Assembly (NCBI GenBank): GCA_019916065.1
Contig: CM034244.1
Coordinates: 25,288,471 to 25,352,470 of the forward strand
Direction: 5' to 3'
Length of the DNA: 64,000 bases
DNA from: Vitellaria paradoxa
Lineage: Eukaryota > Streptophyta > Magnoliopsida > Ericales > Sapotaceae
Part shown: positions 13,101-25,300 of the stretch, piece by piece
How positions within the stretch are numbered: position 1 is the first letter of the stretch
How the letters are laid out: each line of letters starts with the position of its first letter
The notes under the pieces: model-generated
Told to the model about the DNA's origin: nothing
What the model saw: only the letters and a program-made list of their open reading frames with translations
Databases searched by the model: none
Position numbers and translations under genes: made by a program

Positions 13101-16100
13101 AATCAAACTGTTTTTCTCAAAGCCGATGATGTTCCTCGCTCTATTACACCCAAGAAATTAAATGGGGACAATTATTTGGGTTGGGCACATGCAGTTAAAA
13201 CCTTTCTCCGGGGTAAGAACAAACTAAAATATCTTACTGATGACGCACCTCCCTCGACTGAGCCTACATATAATGTTTGGATGAGTGAAGATGCAATCGT
13301 AATGGGACTCCTGTGGCATAGTTTGGAGGACTCTGTTGCCACCACGGTTGAATTTTGTGATTCCTCTAAACGAATATGGGAATGCCTTGCTGAATCCCAC
13401 TCTCAAAAGAGCAATGTTTCTCGGGTTTATGAGTTATACGAGCAGATGTTCTCAGCTAAACAAGGTGACAGATCTCTATCTAAGTATTATAGTCATTTAA
13501 AAAGTTTATGGGAACAATTGTTGCAATATCGTCCCTTTAGTACAGACTTACTGCAGCAGAAGAAATATTGGGAGGAGTTTATGATAGCTAACTTTTTATC
13601 TGGCCTCAATCCTGACCTCCGAGAATTCAAGGATCAGATTTTAGCTAGTGAGACATTGCCCACTGCAGCTAGTGCTTACTCCCGTATCCAGCGATCCTCA
13701 TTGGGAAATCGTTCCACCAATCCTGAAAATACAACTTTACCTGCAGATTCTTCTGCTTTAGTTAACCAGCACAGTCGTGGGGGTTCTTCTCGTGGCTCCC
13801 GTGGTGGACGAAACAATCGTGGTGGTTCTAGAGGTGGAAAACGATCTTCTGGAAATAAGGGTGAACGCAAGTGTACTTTTTGTGGTGGAACAAACCATAC
13901 AGAACCCTATTGTTGGAAGAAGTATGATAAACCAGAGCAGGCACATCACGTCAATGATCATGGTTCTACACAGCCTTAAGTGCCTCCAACTAGTATTCCC
14001 ACGTCTGATTCTCAGGAGACATATACTTTGAGTTCATCTCAGCTCCAAGAGCTCATCCAGTCGTTACGTGTTTCAACTTCCTCTACCTCCACTGCTATTT
14101 TGGCAAACTCAGGTAACCTTGCTCTTGTGGCCTTTACCTCTTCCTCTTGGATTATTGATTCAGGAGCCAGTTCACATATGTCTGGTAATTCTTCTTTATT
14201 CTCTGATCTTCGTCCTCTTAATCATAATATAGTGTTAGCCGATGGATCATCTCGTCCTGTGTCTGGCAGAGGGACTCTCCGTCCCTCTTCATCACTTAAT
14301 TTAGAGTCTAGCCTTTATGTTCCTCAATTCCCTTTTAATTTACTTTCTGTAAGTGAATTGACTAAACTATTAAATTGTTCAATAACATTTTTTTCAACTT
14401 CTTGTGTCTTTCAGGATCTCAAAACAAAGAAGACGATTGATTCGAGGCATGAGAAGGATGGACTTTACTATCTTGATCGTGATTCCTCTACAGCACATTC
14501 ACCTTCTATTGCTCTCTGCACTTCTGTCTCTCCCCTTCAGTGGCATCATCGTCTAGGTCATCCGTCTTTGGCAAGATTAAAACTCATTGTGCAAAATTTG
14601 AGTCATGTGTCTGTTTTAAACTGTGAGGCTTGTCAATTTGGCAAACATCACCGCAGTACTTTTTCTAGTCGTAGTAATAATCGTGAGTCTGAGTCATTTG
14701 CTGTCATTCATACTGATATTTGGGGACCTTCCCGAGTTAAGAGTATCAATGGATTCTTCTATTTCGTTCTTTTTATTGATGATTTTTCTCGTATGACTTG
14801 GCTTTTTTTAATGAAACAAAGAACTGATTTACCTTCTATTATTTCTCGTTTCTATAATGAAATTTTCACTCAATTTGATAAGAAAATCAAAATCTTTAGA
14901 TCTGATAATGCCTTGGAATATGTTCAATCTGTCATCAATCAATTTTGTCTTGAAAAGGGAATTATTCATCAAACAACATGTCCTCACACCTCTCAACAAA
15001 ACGGTGTTGCTGAGCGTAAACACCGTCATGTGTTAGATGTTGCTCGCACCTTAATGTTTCAGATGAATGTCCCTAAGATTTCTGGGCCGACGCTGTTCTT
15101 ACCGCATGTTACCTTATTAACAGAGTACCTACACCTGTCCTGTCTAACCAATCTCCTTTTTCAGTTCTCTATCCTAATAGGTCCCCCTTTTCGCTTCCCC
15201 CTCGTGTTTTTGGTTGTACTGCCTTTGTCCATATCCTTGATCCTGGACTTGATAAACTATCCCTTCGTTCTCGTAAGTGCATCTTTTTGGGGTACTCTCG
15301 CACACAAAAAGGATATCGCTGCTATCATCCTGATTCTCGCCGTTATTTTGTCAGTGCTGCTGTCACCTTCTTTGAATCCATAGCTTTCTTCTCTTCTGAT
15401 GGTGATACTTTGTCCTCTGACCTTATTTCTCGTGAGGGGGCGTCATCTCCTACTCTTCCTGCTCCGATCTCTTCCATATATGTCCCTTTGCCTCCACCAT
15501 CATCCCTTGAGTCCACCCCTACACCCAACCCAGATCCCCCGGAGACCTCTCCTGTGGCTCCTGTTATTCTCTCTATTCTTCCTTTACCACTGGTGTATCA
15601 GCGCGATTGTGATAGGAGGGTGATCTTTCCATCTCCGGCTGAGTTTGCTTCTTCGTCTTAGGATCCTGCTTCCTCGTCTGATCTGCCCATTGCATTACGG
15701 AAACGTACACAAACTTGCACTCGCCATCCTTTTGCTAATCATGTGTCATATCATCGTATTTCACCATCTCTTTTCTCGTTTGTTTGTGCCTTGTCGTCTG
15801 TGTCTATTCCATCATCCTATATGCAGGCCTTATCCATTCCGGGATGGAAACATGCTATGGATGACGAGATGAATGCTCTTCATTTGAACCAGACGTGGGA
15901 ACTCACTTCTCTGCCTCCTGGTAAGAAGACTGTTGGCTGTCGTTGGGTTTACACGGTTAAGTATCTTCTCGATGGATCTGTTGAACGCCTTAAGGCTCGA
16001 TTGGTAGCCAAAGGGTACACTCAAACTTATGGTGTGGACTATACTGAGACATTTTCTCCTGTGGCTCGCCTTAACTCTGTTCGCATCCTCCTTGCAGTAG

Positions 16101-19100
16101 CAGTTAGTCGTCGTTGGCCGTTGCATCAGCTTGAGATTAAAAATGCCTTTCTTCATGGTCAGCTTCAGGAAGAGGTCTATATGGATCAACCCCCTGGTTA
16201 TTCCACTCCAGGTAATGAGCATTTGGTCTGTTGCTTGCGGCGTGCTCTTTATGGGTTGAAACAATCTCCTAGAGCATGGTTTGATCGTTTTAGCTCTGCT
16301 CTTATTGAAGTTGGCTTCTCCCGTTCTTCTGCTGATCATTCTGTCTTTAGTCGTCATACTTCTTCTGGCACTATCATTGTGATTGTATATGTTGATAATA
16401 TTATTCTCTCTGGTGATGATGCATCTGGTATTGTGGCTTTAAAACAACATCTAGCTACTCAGTTTCATACAAAGGATCTTGGAGGACTTCGATATTTTTT
16501 GGGTCTGGAAATTTCTCGTTCTACTCAGGGGATTTCTATTTGTCAACGTAAGTATGTCCTAGACTTACTCTCTGAGACTGGTTTATTGGGTGCTCGTCCT
16601 GCAGAAACCCCTATGGATTCTTCTACTAAATTGGATACTACTTTTGGTGAATCTTTTTTTGACGTCAGTCGTTATCGTCGTTTGGTGGGTAAGCTTATTT
16701 ATCTTACAATCACTCGTCCTGATATCACTTATGCTGTGGGGGTTGTCAGCCAATTTATGCATGCTCCTCGTACTCCTCACTTTGAAGCTGTTTGTCGCAT
16801 CTTGCGCTACCTAAAACAGTCCCCTGGTCGTGGCCTTCTTTATCGCCCATCTTTCTCACTTGCTGTCACTAGTTATAGTGATGCTGATTGGGTTGGGAGT
16901 CGTACTGATCGTCGTTCGACATCTGGCTATTGCACCTTTGTTGGGGACAATTTAGTTACTTGGCGCAGTAACAAGCAACATGTTGTTGCTCGTTCAAGTG
17001 CCGAAACTGAATATCGTACTATGGCCCATACTGCTTCTGAAATGCTTTGGGTCCGCTCTCTTCTATGTGACTTTGGGATTGATGTTCCTTTGCCTATGCC
17101 TATGCATTGTGATAATCAGGCTGCCATCTTCATTGCCAACAATCCTGTGTTTCATGAATGCACTAAGCATATCGAAGTTGATTGTCACTTCATTCGTGAC
17201 TTATTACTGCGCCGTCAACTGAGTACTCCTTTTGTTCGATCGTCGTCACAACTGGCTGATCTTCTAACTAAGCCGCTTCCTCGTCCTGCCTTTCAATCTC
17301 TATCTTCCAAGCTGGGCATTTTTGACATGTATGCTCCAGCTTGAGGGGGCGTATTAGAAGATATTAGTATTATTAGGCGAATATTGAGTTTTCCTTTTTT
17401 GTGTTGACAGCCGTAATTGGTTGTATTTCCTTTTCCCTTAAATTTATTTCCTTCTAAGATTATAACATTTAATTATAAATAAGAATGCTTGGAGAGGGGA
17501 GAATACATACTCCTCAATTCTTTTCCTGATATTCTAACATTCATAAACAAAGGTCAGAGAAAAATCATTTCAGTATTCTGAAATAGAGTTTCTTGCAACA
17601 GCAAAACCCATTGAGGAAGTAATGAATCAATTATGTTCACAAAAAACCTTAACTCTCACTAGTGGAAGTAAACACTCATGATGCAAAGTTCAGTTCAGTA
17701 AAGTAGGGTAAGTGATGAATAAGAATTGCTTTATTCAAATATTTAGGAACAAGCAGTGCTGATCCAACGAGAATTTTGCATCAAATAGGATAAGTGATGA
17801 ATGAGAATTGCTTTATTCAAAGATGTAGGAACAAACAGTACTGATCCAATGAGAATTTTGTATCAAATACCTCCCCCACTAAAAACAGCCTTGGCAGGTT
17901 TTTCCTATATCTTAAATATTTCCTTTATTAATATTTTCTAGGGGTATGTTCTTTTGCGAGTATTACGGGTCATCAGATTAGACAAATTACGGGATATTTT
18001 TTTCTGATAAACAACAAATTACAGGATTTTGAAATCATGGACTTCCAAATTTCCGTCATTTGTGAGGGACATTTTGTGCTCTATGATCCTAGGTTTTCGG
18101 TAATAAACTTTCACATTTCTAGTATTAATTTAATTGTGTAGGGCATGGCATCCAAACAATGAATATTCTTACAACTCATAATCCAAATCTAAGCTGTAAA
18201 TTGGAGGTAGTATAATTAAATCTCGTAACATATGTTTCTTTCCCAATTGTCTTGATATTTGAAATTGCAGGACTTGTGCAAAAGCAATACTCGGTAAGTT
18301 AAATCTGGGAATCATGAAATCTTGTGACCAGAACACTGTACATATATGTACATAAATATTTGAATATATACATTTACAGCAAAAGCACAGCATTAATGTA
18401 GAACAGCATAATATGACCAATAACTTGCATAATTCCTGAGAATTAATGGCTAAAACAAATTTAGTCTGTCTTTTCTTTGCTTCTTCTTCTTGAAAAACCT
18501 ACACCAATCTTAACTTTTCAAACAACTACCATCGTTATATAAAAACATTTGAGGAAGGATAACATGAGAAGTCATCAGACTGCGTATACGGAATATAATG
18601 CCACTGTTCAATGCTAAAACAAATATAATGTTGCATATCTTTTGACATTGCCTACTTATCATTTCTTATTCACATGGCTTTATGACAATGAATAAACATA
18701 ATGAAAAAAAGAGTCAACAAACACGATAAGATTTCCAATGAAAAACAAAATGCTGCCACTGACAATTTTTTTTTTTTTTTTTGAAAAGAAACCACTGACA
18801 ATTTTTAGACCCTTTATTCTGAAGTTTTGATCAGAAAAATGTTTGGGCAGCCTGTAATCCAAGAACAAGACAGTTCCTGGATACTGTGGAAACTACATTA
18901 TATGATTGTATATGTTTCTGAGACTGAAAATTTTTGTGATTTTATTTGTAACGTGCACGAAGGATACACTGAAATTCCAACAAATAAAAAAGGAAACAAA
19001 GTATTAAAGATGTTAAACCGAAAGTAGTCCAAGGAAAAGACACTACACCTACAACTATGATGCCACAGGTCCACAACAGAAATTATAATGGCCTTAGGTT

Positions 19101-19284
19101 ATTTCTTGGTACAAACACGAAATCATCTGCACAAGTAATGAATTATAAAATATGAAAAGGAAGATAACACGATAACTAATTGGCAAGGAAAGAGAGAAGA
19201 ACATACAAGATGAGCATTGAGATCCTTAAGTACTTGCCCCTCCTCCCATGTCTCAGTTATGATAGTTCCAGCTCTGCAATTTTA

Positions 19285-19316
<32 letters not shown>

Positions 19317-22300
19317 GAACATCCAATATAAATTCACTGAAAGCAATGCCATGCATGAAAAGTTTGTACTCAAACATCGAGAACTAAGAAAGTTTTCAGC
19401 AGTGGCATCTAAACAATATGGGCTCCAAGTGACTTTAAAACAATGCCTCTCAACCAGTAATTATAAACATGTGTTAGGATAATGCTATTGACTCGATGAA
19501 AAGGCAAATGGAAACCATTCTCTTATAGATTTTTTTTTTTTTCGATAAGCAACATATTATTGATGTAAACATAAAGAGTACATCAAGATAGTGGGACGGG
19601 AAGTCCACAAAAGGAGAACAGGAAATAAGAACAGTTTAAGGAAAATTGCAAAGACAGTAAAGTACAAACAATAAAATACAGATCATAATCTCATTAGCAG
19701 CTTCCTTTCCAGTTAAGCTTGGTTAAAAATAGGGGAATCCCAGAAGACTTGAGGTGATGGAGGCCCCTAGCAAAGTTAAGAATTTGACTTCATCCCAAAT
19801 GTAAGCAATATCATTGCACTTATCCTCAAAGATAATAAAGTTCCTTTCCATCCACACAACCCTGAAAAGAGCTAAAACAGCACATGACCAAAAAATATTG
19901 GCCTTGCCCAAAGTCCCGAGGCTCCAAAACTCAGTTCACAGCATATCATAACTGGTTCGGGGGCAAACCCCATCAAGGAATAGATTCTTCTACAACATCG
20001 AACCAGAACAGAGTGGAGCAAGAGGTGATCAAGGGATTCTCCACATTTTTGGCACATAACACAAATTTGGCTTAAAAGCCAGGGAGGGTCTCCTTTGGAG
20101 CATGTTGTAATATTGATTTTCTTGTGAGCCAGCCAAGTATTTTAACTTTCAAATCCACTTTAGCATTCCAAATCAACCCAGATGGCAGAAAGAAAGAGTT
20201 GTTTGGTGACGCAGTCAAGGCTTCAAAATAAGATTTGCATGAAAAGTCTCCTGCATAGATTCCAAAAGTTCCGATTTGGAATGCAGATTCTAATAGAAAA
20301 ACCATCCACGAGAGAGAGTAAAGAGACCAAATCACAAAGGCATCCATGTCTTTTGAATCTTCGAAGAAACTAAAGGTCCATGAAATTGAAAAGGGAGGGG
20401 AATCAAGAGAGATCGTGAAGGAAACGTGGACCACACAGTTCCCAGAGAGAGAAGGCAACCTGGGAAAGTGAACATAAAATGAAGTATTGCCCCTCCAACA
20501 GTCTTCCCAGAACAAAACATTATCAACATTACCCACAACCCATTTGATGAATTGAGGAAAATGAGCAAAGCAATTTGAAATAGCTTTCCAAAGATTTCTG
20601 AAAGTGCCCATCTTAACACACCTCCCAGCTACTGTTGAGGCATCCATAATCACCAAAAGCCACAATGATTCACATTCTAAGGGGTATCGCCATAGCTATT
20701 TGCTCAATAATGCAGTATTTGTAGCATTGATGTTGCCCGCAGCCAACCCACCCAAATCCTTAGGAAGTGAAAAAATCTGCCATATTAATGAAATAATCTT
20801 TTTCCCCTTCTCCACCTACCTCCTTAAAAAAATTCTTCATCAAATTTTCAATGGAGTTGGAAACATTAGAGGAAATTTTGAATATAGACAGATCATAGAA
20901 TAGAACACTAAACATGATGGATTATTCTCTTCTACATTAGGATGATTTTCTCCAAAATTTTTGTAATATTTCAGCTATGTCCTTCAAATGGTTTCTGCAA
21001 AGAGTGTTAGCCATCATTTCAATTAAAAGCTTAAGTTGTGAGGGAGAGGGGCAACTTTATTACTTATATTAATTTATTTTCTCTCAACATGTCCTTAACA
21101 TGTGACGAGACTGAATTTTTGAAAGGGACAAGCACTTGCGATTATTGACTTCTTTTTTTTTGGGTGACGGTGAGGAATCTATGACCCCTGAGTGAGGCAC
21201 TTAGCCCGGTGGTTGACTTTACTCACCACCCGGGTTCGAACCCGGGGCCTCCCCCGCTTACCTATCAAAAAAAATAAAAAAGGAATCTATAACCCCTACC
21301 TACTTTGATACCATGTGTCTTAGACACCATTGCAGCTAAAAGCTTAATAAGTTAAAAAGGGGGACAATTTTGTTATTGTTAGAAGGATATTAGGATATTC
21401 TTATTTCCTTTTTCTATTTTTGGTTGATTTGGTTTCTTGATTGTACTCATACTCTCTTAGCTATAACTACAATATGAGTGTAGGGGAGATAATTAATCTT
21501 CTCTATTCCATTATTCTTTTTCTTCTACCTTGGTATCATAGCCTTGATCCCAAGATTTAAAAAAAAAAAAAAATACTAATATCCTTCTAACAATTTTTTG
21601 AAGGGAGAGTAATCTTAGTGCAATCAGTTCTTTCTAGCATATCGATATACTATTTGTCCCTTTTCCGCATTCTGATCAGCGTTGCAAGAAATATGGAGAA
21701 ACTCACAAGGAATTTTCTTGGAAGGGGAGTGGTGAAGAAACGAAACATCATCTTATGAATTGGGGGATCGTTTCTCGTCCAAAGGGCAAATGAGGGTTCG
21801 CCATTGATAACATTATGGCTAGAAATATAGCCTTGCGTGGGAAATGGCTTTGGAGATTCCCTTTAGAAACTGATTCTCGTTGGCACACTGCTACTAGGAG
21901 TTTGTATGGCATGCATAATAATAGATGGGATTCTCAAATTGGAGAACGAGCTAGTAATCGATCTACTTGTTAACAAATTTCTCAATTGTTACTCTTTTCT
22001 CTCAGTACTTAAGAAATATCACATGGTTAATGAGAAGATATTACTTTTTCAGAAGTATACTTGGATAGGAGACATTATTTTTTCTCTCATTTTCTCGTCT
22101 TTATCGCCCCTCTTCAGTGCTTATAATGTTCCTATTGTTTCCTTTGCATCTGACTGGCCTGTTCCAATCAGCTGAAATTTTAATTTTAGTTACCATCTCA
22201 ACGAGAGAAAAATAATTGAGTTTTCAGCCCTATCTTCAAAGCTTGAATCTGTCCTTTTGAGGTCAAATCAGTTTGATCACAAATTTTGGAGTTTCCATTC

Positions 22301-25300
22301 TCCCGGCATCTGTTCGTGCAAGTCTTTCTTTGATAAAATCCTTAATGAACCAAATCTACCCATCTTCTGCCCCTCTAGAATGATTTGGAAGATGAAGATT
22401 CCTCCTAAAGTGCAAGTATTCTGTTGGTCATTGGCCACGGGCGTAATAATGCAAGTGAGGTACTTCAAAGGAGGCAGCCCTTGCTAGCACTATCACCTCA
22501 ATGGTGTGTACTCTGTAAAAGGGACAGCGAAATTGTAGATCATTTATTTCTCCACTGCCCAGATGCTTCAGCACTATGGCACAGACCTTTTTTTTTTTTT
22601 TTTTTTTGGGTGTGCATAATTATCCTAGGTTTCACCTCAATCACGTGTGGAAATAATTGTAATTGATTACAGTAGCTTTAGACGCAACAAGAGGGAAAAT
22701 CATGTGGAAAGTGGCAATGGTTGCTACTATTTGGAACAGCTGGAAAGAAAGTAATTCAAGGGTGTTTGAAGACAGATTATATGGAGGAGATATGAAAAGG
22801 ATTCAATCATAACTTTGTTTTTCATTTTACCACAATTTAATTCTATCCTATTGTTTGCTATAAGTGGGAATTGGTTTGCTATTTCAAACAATATTATAAT
22901 GTAGGTTTTTATTGAGGATTACTTGTCCTATTTCTATGACTTATCTTTATTTATTTAATAAATTTTTTTTGTTGCTTATAAAAAAAATATATTTATTATT
23001 TATGTTGATTTATTTTCTCTCAACAGTTTCAAAAAAATAAAAAATAAAAAATTAAGAGTTATGTAGGTCCTATGAATATAGACTATAGTCTGACAAGTTT
23101 GAGAAGTAGAATAGCATAAATTATTGCAATCCAGAGACTTCAAGTCAACATAAGGTCCAATCTCAAGACTGGATTGAAGCCCTTCAAATTTTTTAATTAT
23201 TGGACAAAGCACAATGGGTTTATGAAGATAGTTGAAGAAGAATGGAGGAAGACCACTTCGGGCACCCCAATGTTCCAACTTGTTTCCAAGCTTAAAGATC
23301 TTAAACCAGCCCTTAAAGCTTTTAATGCCAAATACTACGGAGATATCTCAAGAAAGGTAGCAGCCACTAAACTTGAATTAGAAAAGATTCAATGGAAGTT
23401 GCAAGACATCCAGGACCCAGACCTTATCATGAAAGAGAAAGTAGTGATGGAGGAATACACCCAACTAGCTCAAGCAGAAGAGGAATTCTACAAGCAAAAA
23501 GCAAGGGACAACATCATCAAAGCAGGTGATCAAAATACAGCCTACTTCCACAGGAAAGTAAAAGCCCACTGCTCTAAGAACAAGATTCTCACTATTGTGG
23601 ATTGCAAGGGAGAAAGGCAAGAAGACTATGAGAAGGTAAAAGAGTTATTCATTGACTACTACAAGCAGCTCCTTGGGTCCCCCTTCAACTACCCTCAAAA
23701 TGCAAAAGAGTTTGTTGAAGAGATTATGCAACCCGAAGCCCCTTCAGATTTGGCAAGCTCCCTTGATGATGATATAACAGATGAGGAAATCAAGAGTACA
23801 CTGTTCTCGCTTCCCGACCACAAAGCACCGGGTCCGGATGGATACACTTCACACTTTTTCAAGAGAACTTGGAGTATTGTGGGAGAAGACTTCATGGCAG
23901 CCATTAGATCTTTCTTTTGCACTGGGAAACTCTTGAAATCAATCAATGCAACTTCTATAACTCTAGTGCCTAAAGTCCCAAACCCAAGTCGGGTCACTGA
24001 GTTTAGGCCAATTTCATGTTGCTGTATTATATACAAATGCATATCAAAGATTATTGCTAACAGGCTCAAGAAGATTATGCCACAAGTTATAAGTCCATCA
24101 CAAGCCGCCTTTGTTCAAGGAAGATCCATCTCAGACCAAGTCCTACTCATGCATGAACTAGCGAGGAACTATCATAGAAGCAACTTGTCACCTAGAAGTG
24201 CTTTGAAAATTGATCTTATGAAGGCCTTTGATTCTGTATCTTGGGACCTCTTATTGGATATCTTACATGCACTCAAGCTGCCGGTTAGATTCCAAAAATG
24301 GATCGAGGCTTGCATCACATCACCTCATTTCTCTATCTCCATGAATGGGGCATTGGAAGGCTATTTTGCAGGAGCAAAAGGTTTAAGACAAGGTGACCCT
24401 CTCACTCCAGACTTATTCTTGTTGGCAATGGAATTCTTCTCCCGGCTACTGAATAAGCATGCAAAAGAAGGCCACTACTCTTATCATCCTAAATGCATAG
24501 AGCTAGCCATCACTCACATTTGTTTTGCAGATGACTTATTTATCCTATGCACTCCAACTAAAGGAACTTTCCAGATTGTTCATGAAACTTTGCTTGAATT
24601 CCACAAGTACTCAGGACTCAAGCCAAATGGGAGTAAAAGCAAAGCATACGTCACGGGAATCAGCCATGAAGAGAGACAAGCCTTATGTTCAATCCTTAGC
24701 TTTCAACTTGGAGATCTCCCGGTCAAATACCTAGGGGTGCCTCTTATTTCAACCAAACTCAAGAGTGAAGATTGCAAGGAGCTAATTGATAAGATAACAA
24801 AAAGGGTGACAAGTTGGTCCTCCAAATGTTTCTCTTATGCTGGAAGATTAGTGCTTATCAAATCAGTCCTTTTTAGCATCCAAATTTATTGGAGCTTACA
24901 CTTCATCCTACCAAAAAAGGTATGCAATTCAATTGAGCAGATGTTAAGAAGATACCTCTGGACAGGAGCTGAAATGAAGAGATGGGGATGTAAGGTAGCA
25001 TGGGACAATGTACGTCTACCAAAGAAGGAAGGAGGGCTCGGCATTAGGAAGATACATGATTGGAACAAGGCAACCATGTTAAGGCATATTTGGACCCTTT
25101 GCTCCAACTCTCAATCTTTATGGGCTGCATGGTGTAAAACTAACTTGTTGAAAAGGAAATGCTTTTGGGAGATAAAAGAGCCTTCAGATTGTTCGTGGAA
25201 TTGGAGGAAATTACTCAAGCTACGTGGAGAGGCAATTAAAATATCAAAGTATAAAGTGGGAAATGGAAAATCCATCTCATTATGGTTCTCAAATTGGCAC

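Larger units (their letters stand above)
12240..17539 (+). mobile_element. Young Ty1/copia retrotransposon
   Basis: 5300-bp element between a perfect target duplication TTCAT (12235-12239 and 17540-17544). LTRs are 197 bp (12240-12436) and 188 bp (17352-17539); by eye they differ by two substitutions and one 9-bp repeat unit, so insertion was recent. The primer-binding site TGGTATCAGAGCGG is at 12437 and the polypurine tract TTGAGGGGGCG at 17341-17351. Domain order gag, protease, integrase, RT, RNase H marks it as copia. Both LTRs begin TATTAG, so the ends are TA to CA instead of TG to CA. It sits in a TSL intron, opposite in sense to the gene. Confidence 0.95.

Noticed and set aside
21190..21280. 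tRNA gene, from the A and B boxes
   Set aside because: There is no cloverleaf with paired acceptor stems, the unit ends in an A tail and has a 17-bp target duplication. It is a SINE. The same holds for 53756-53863.
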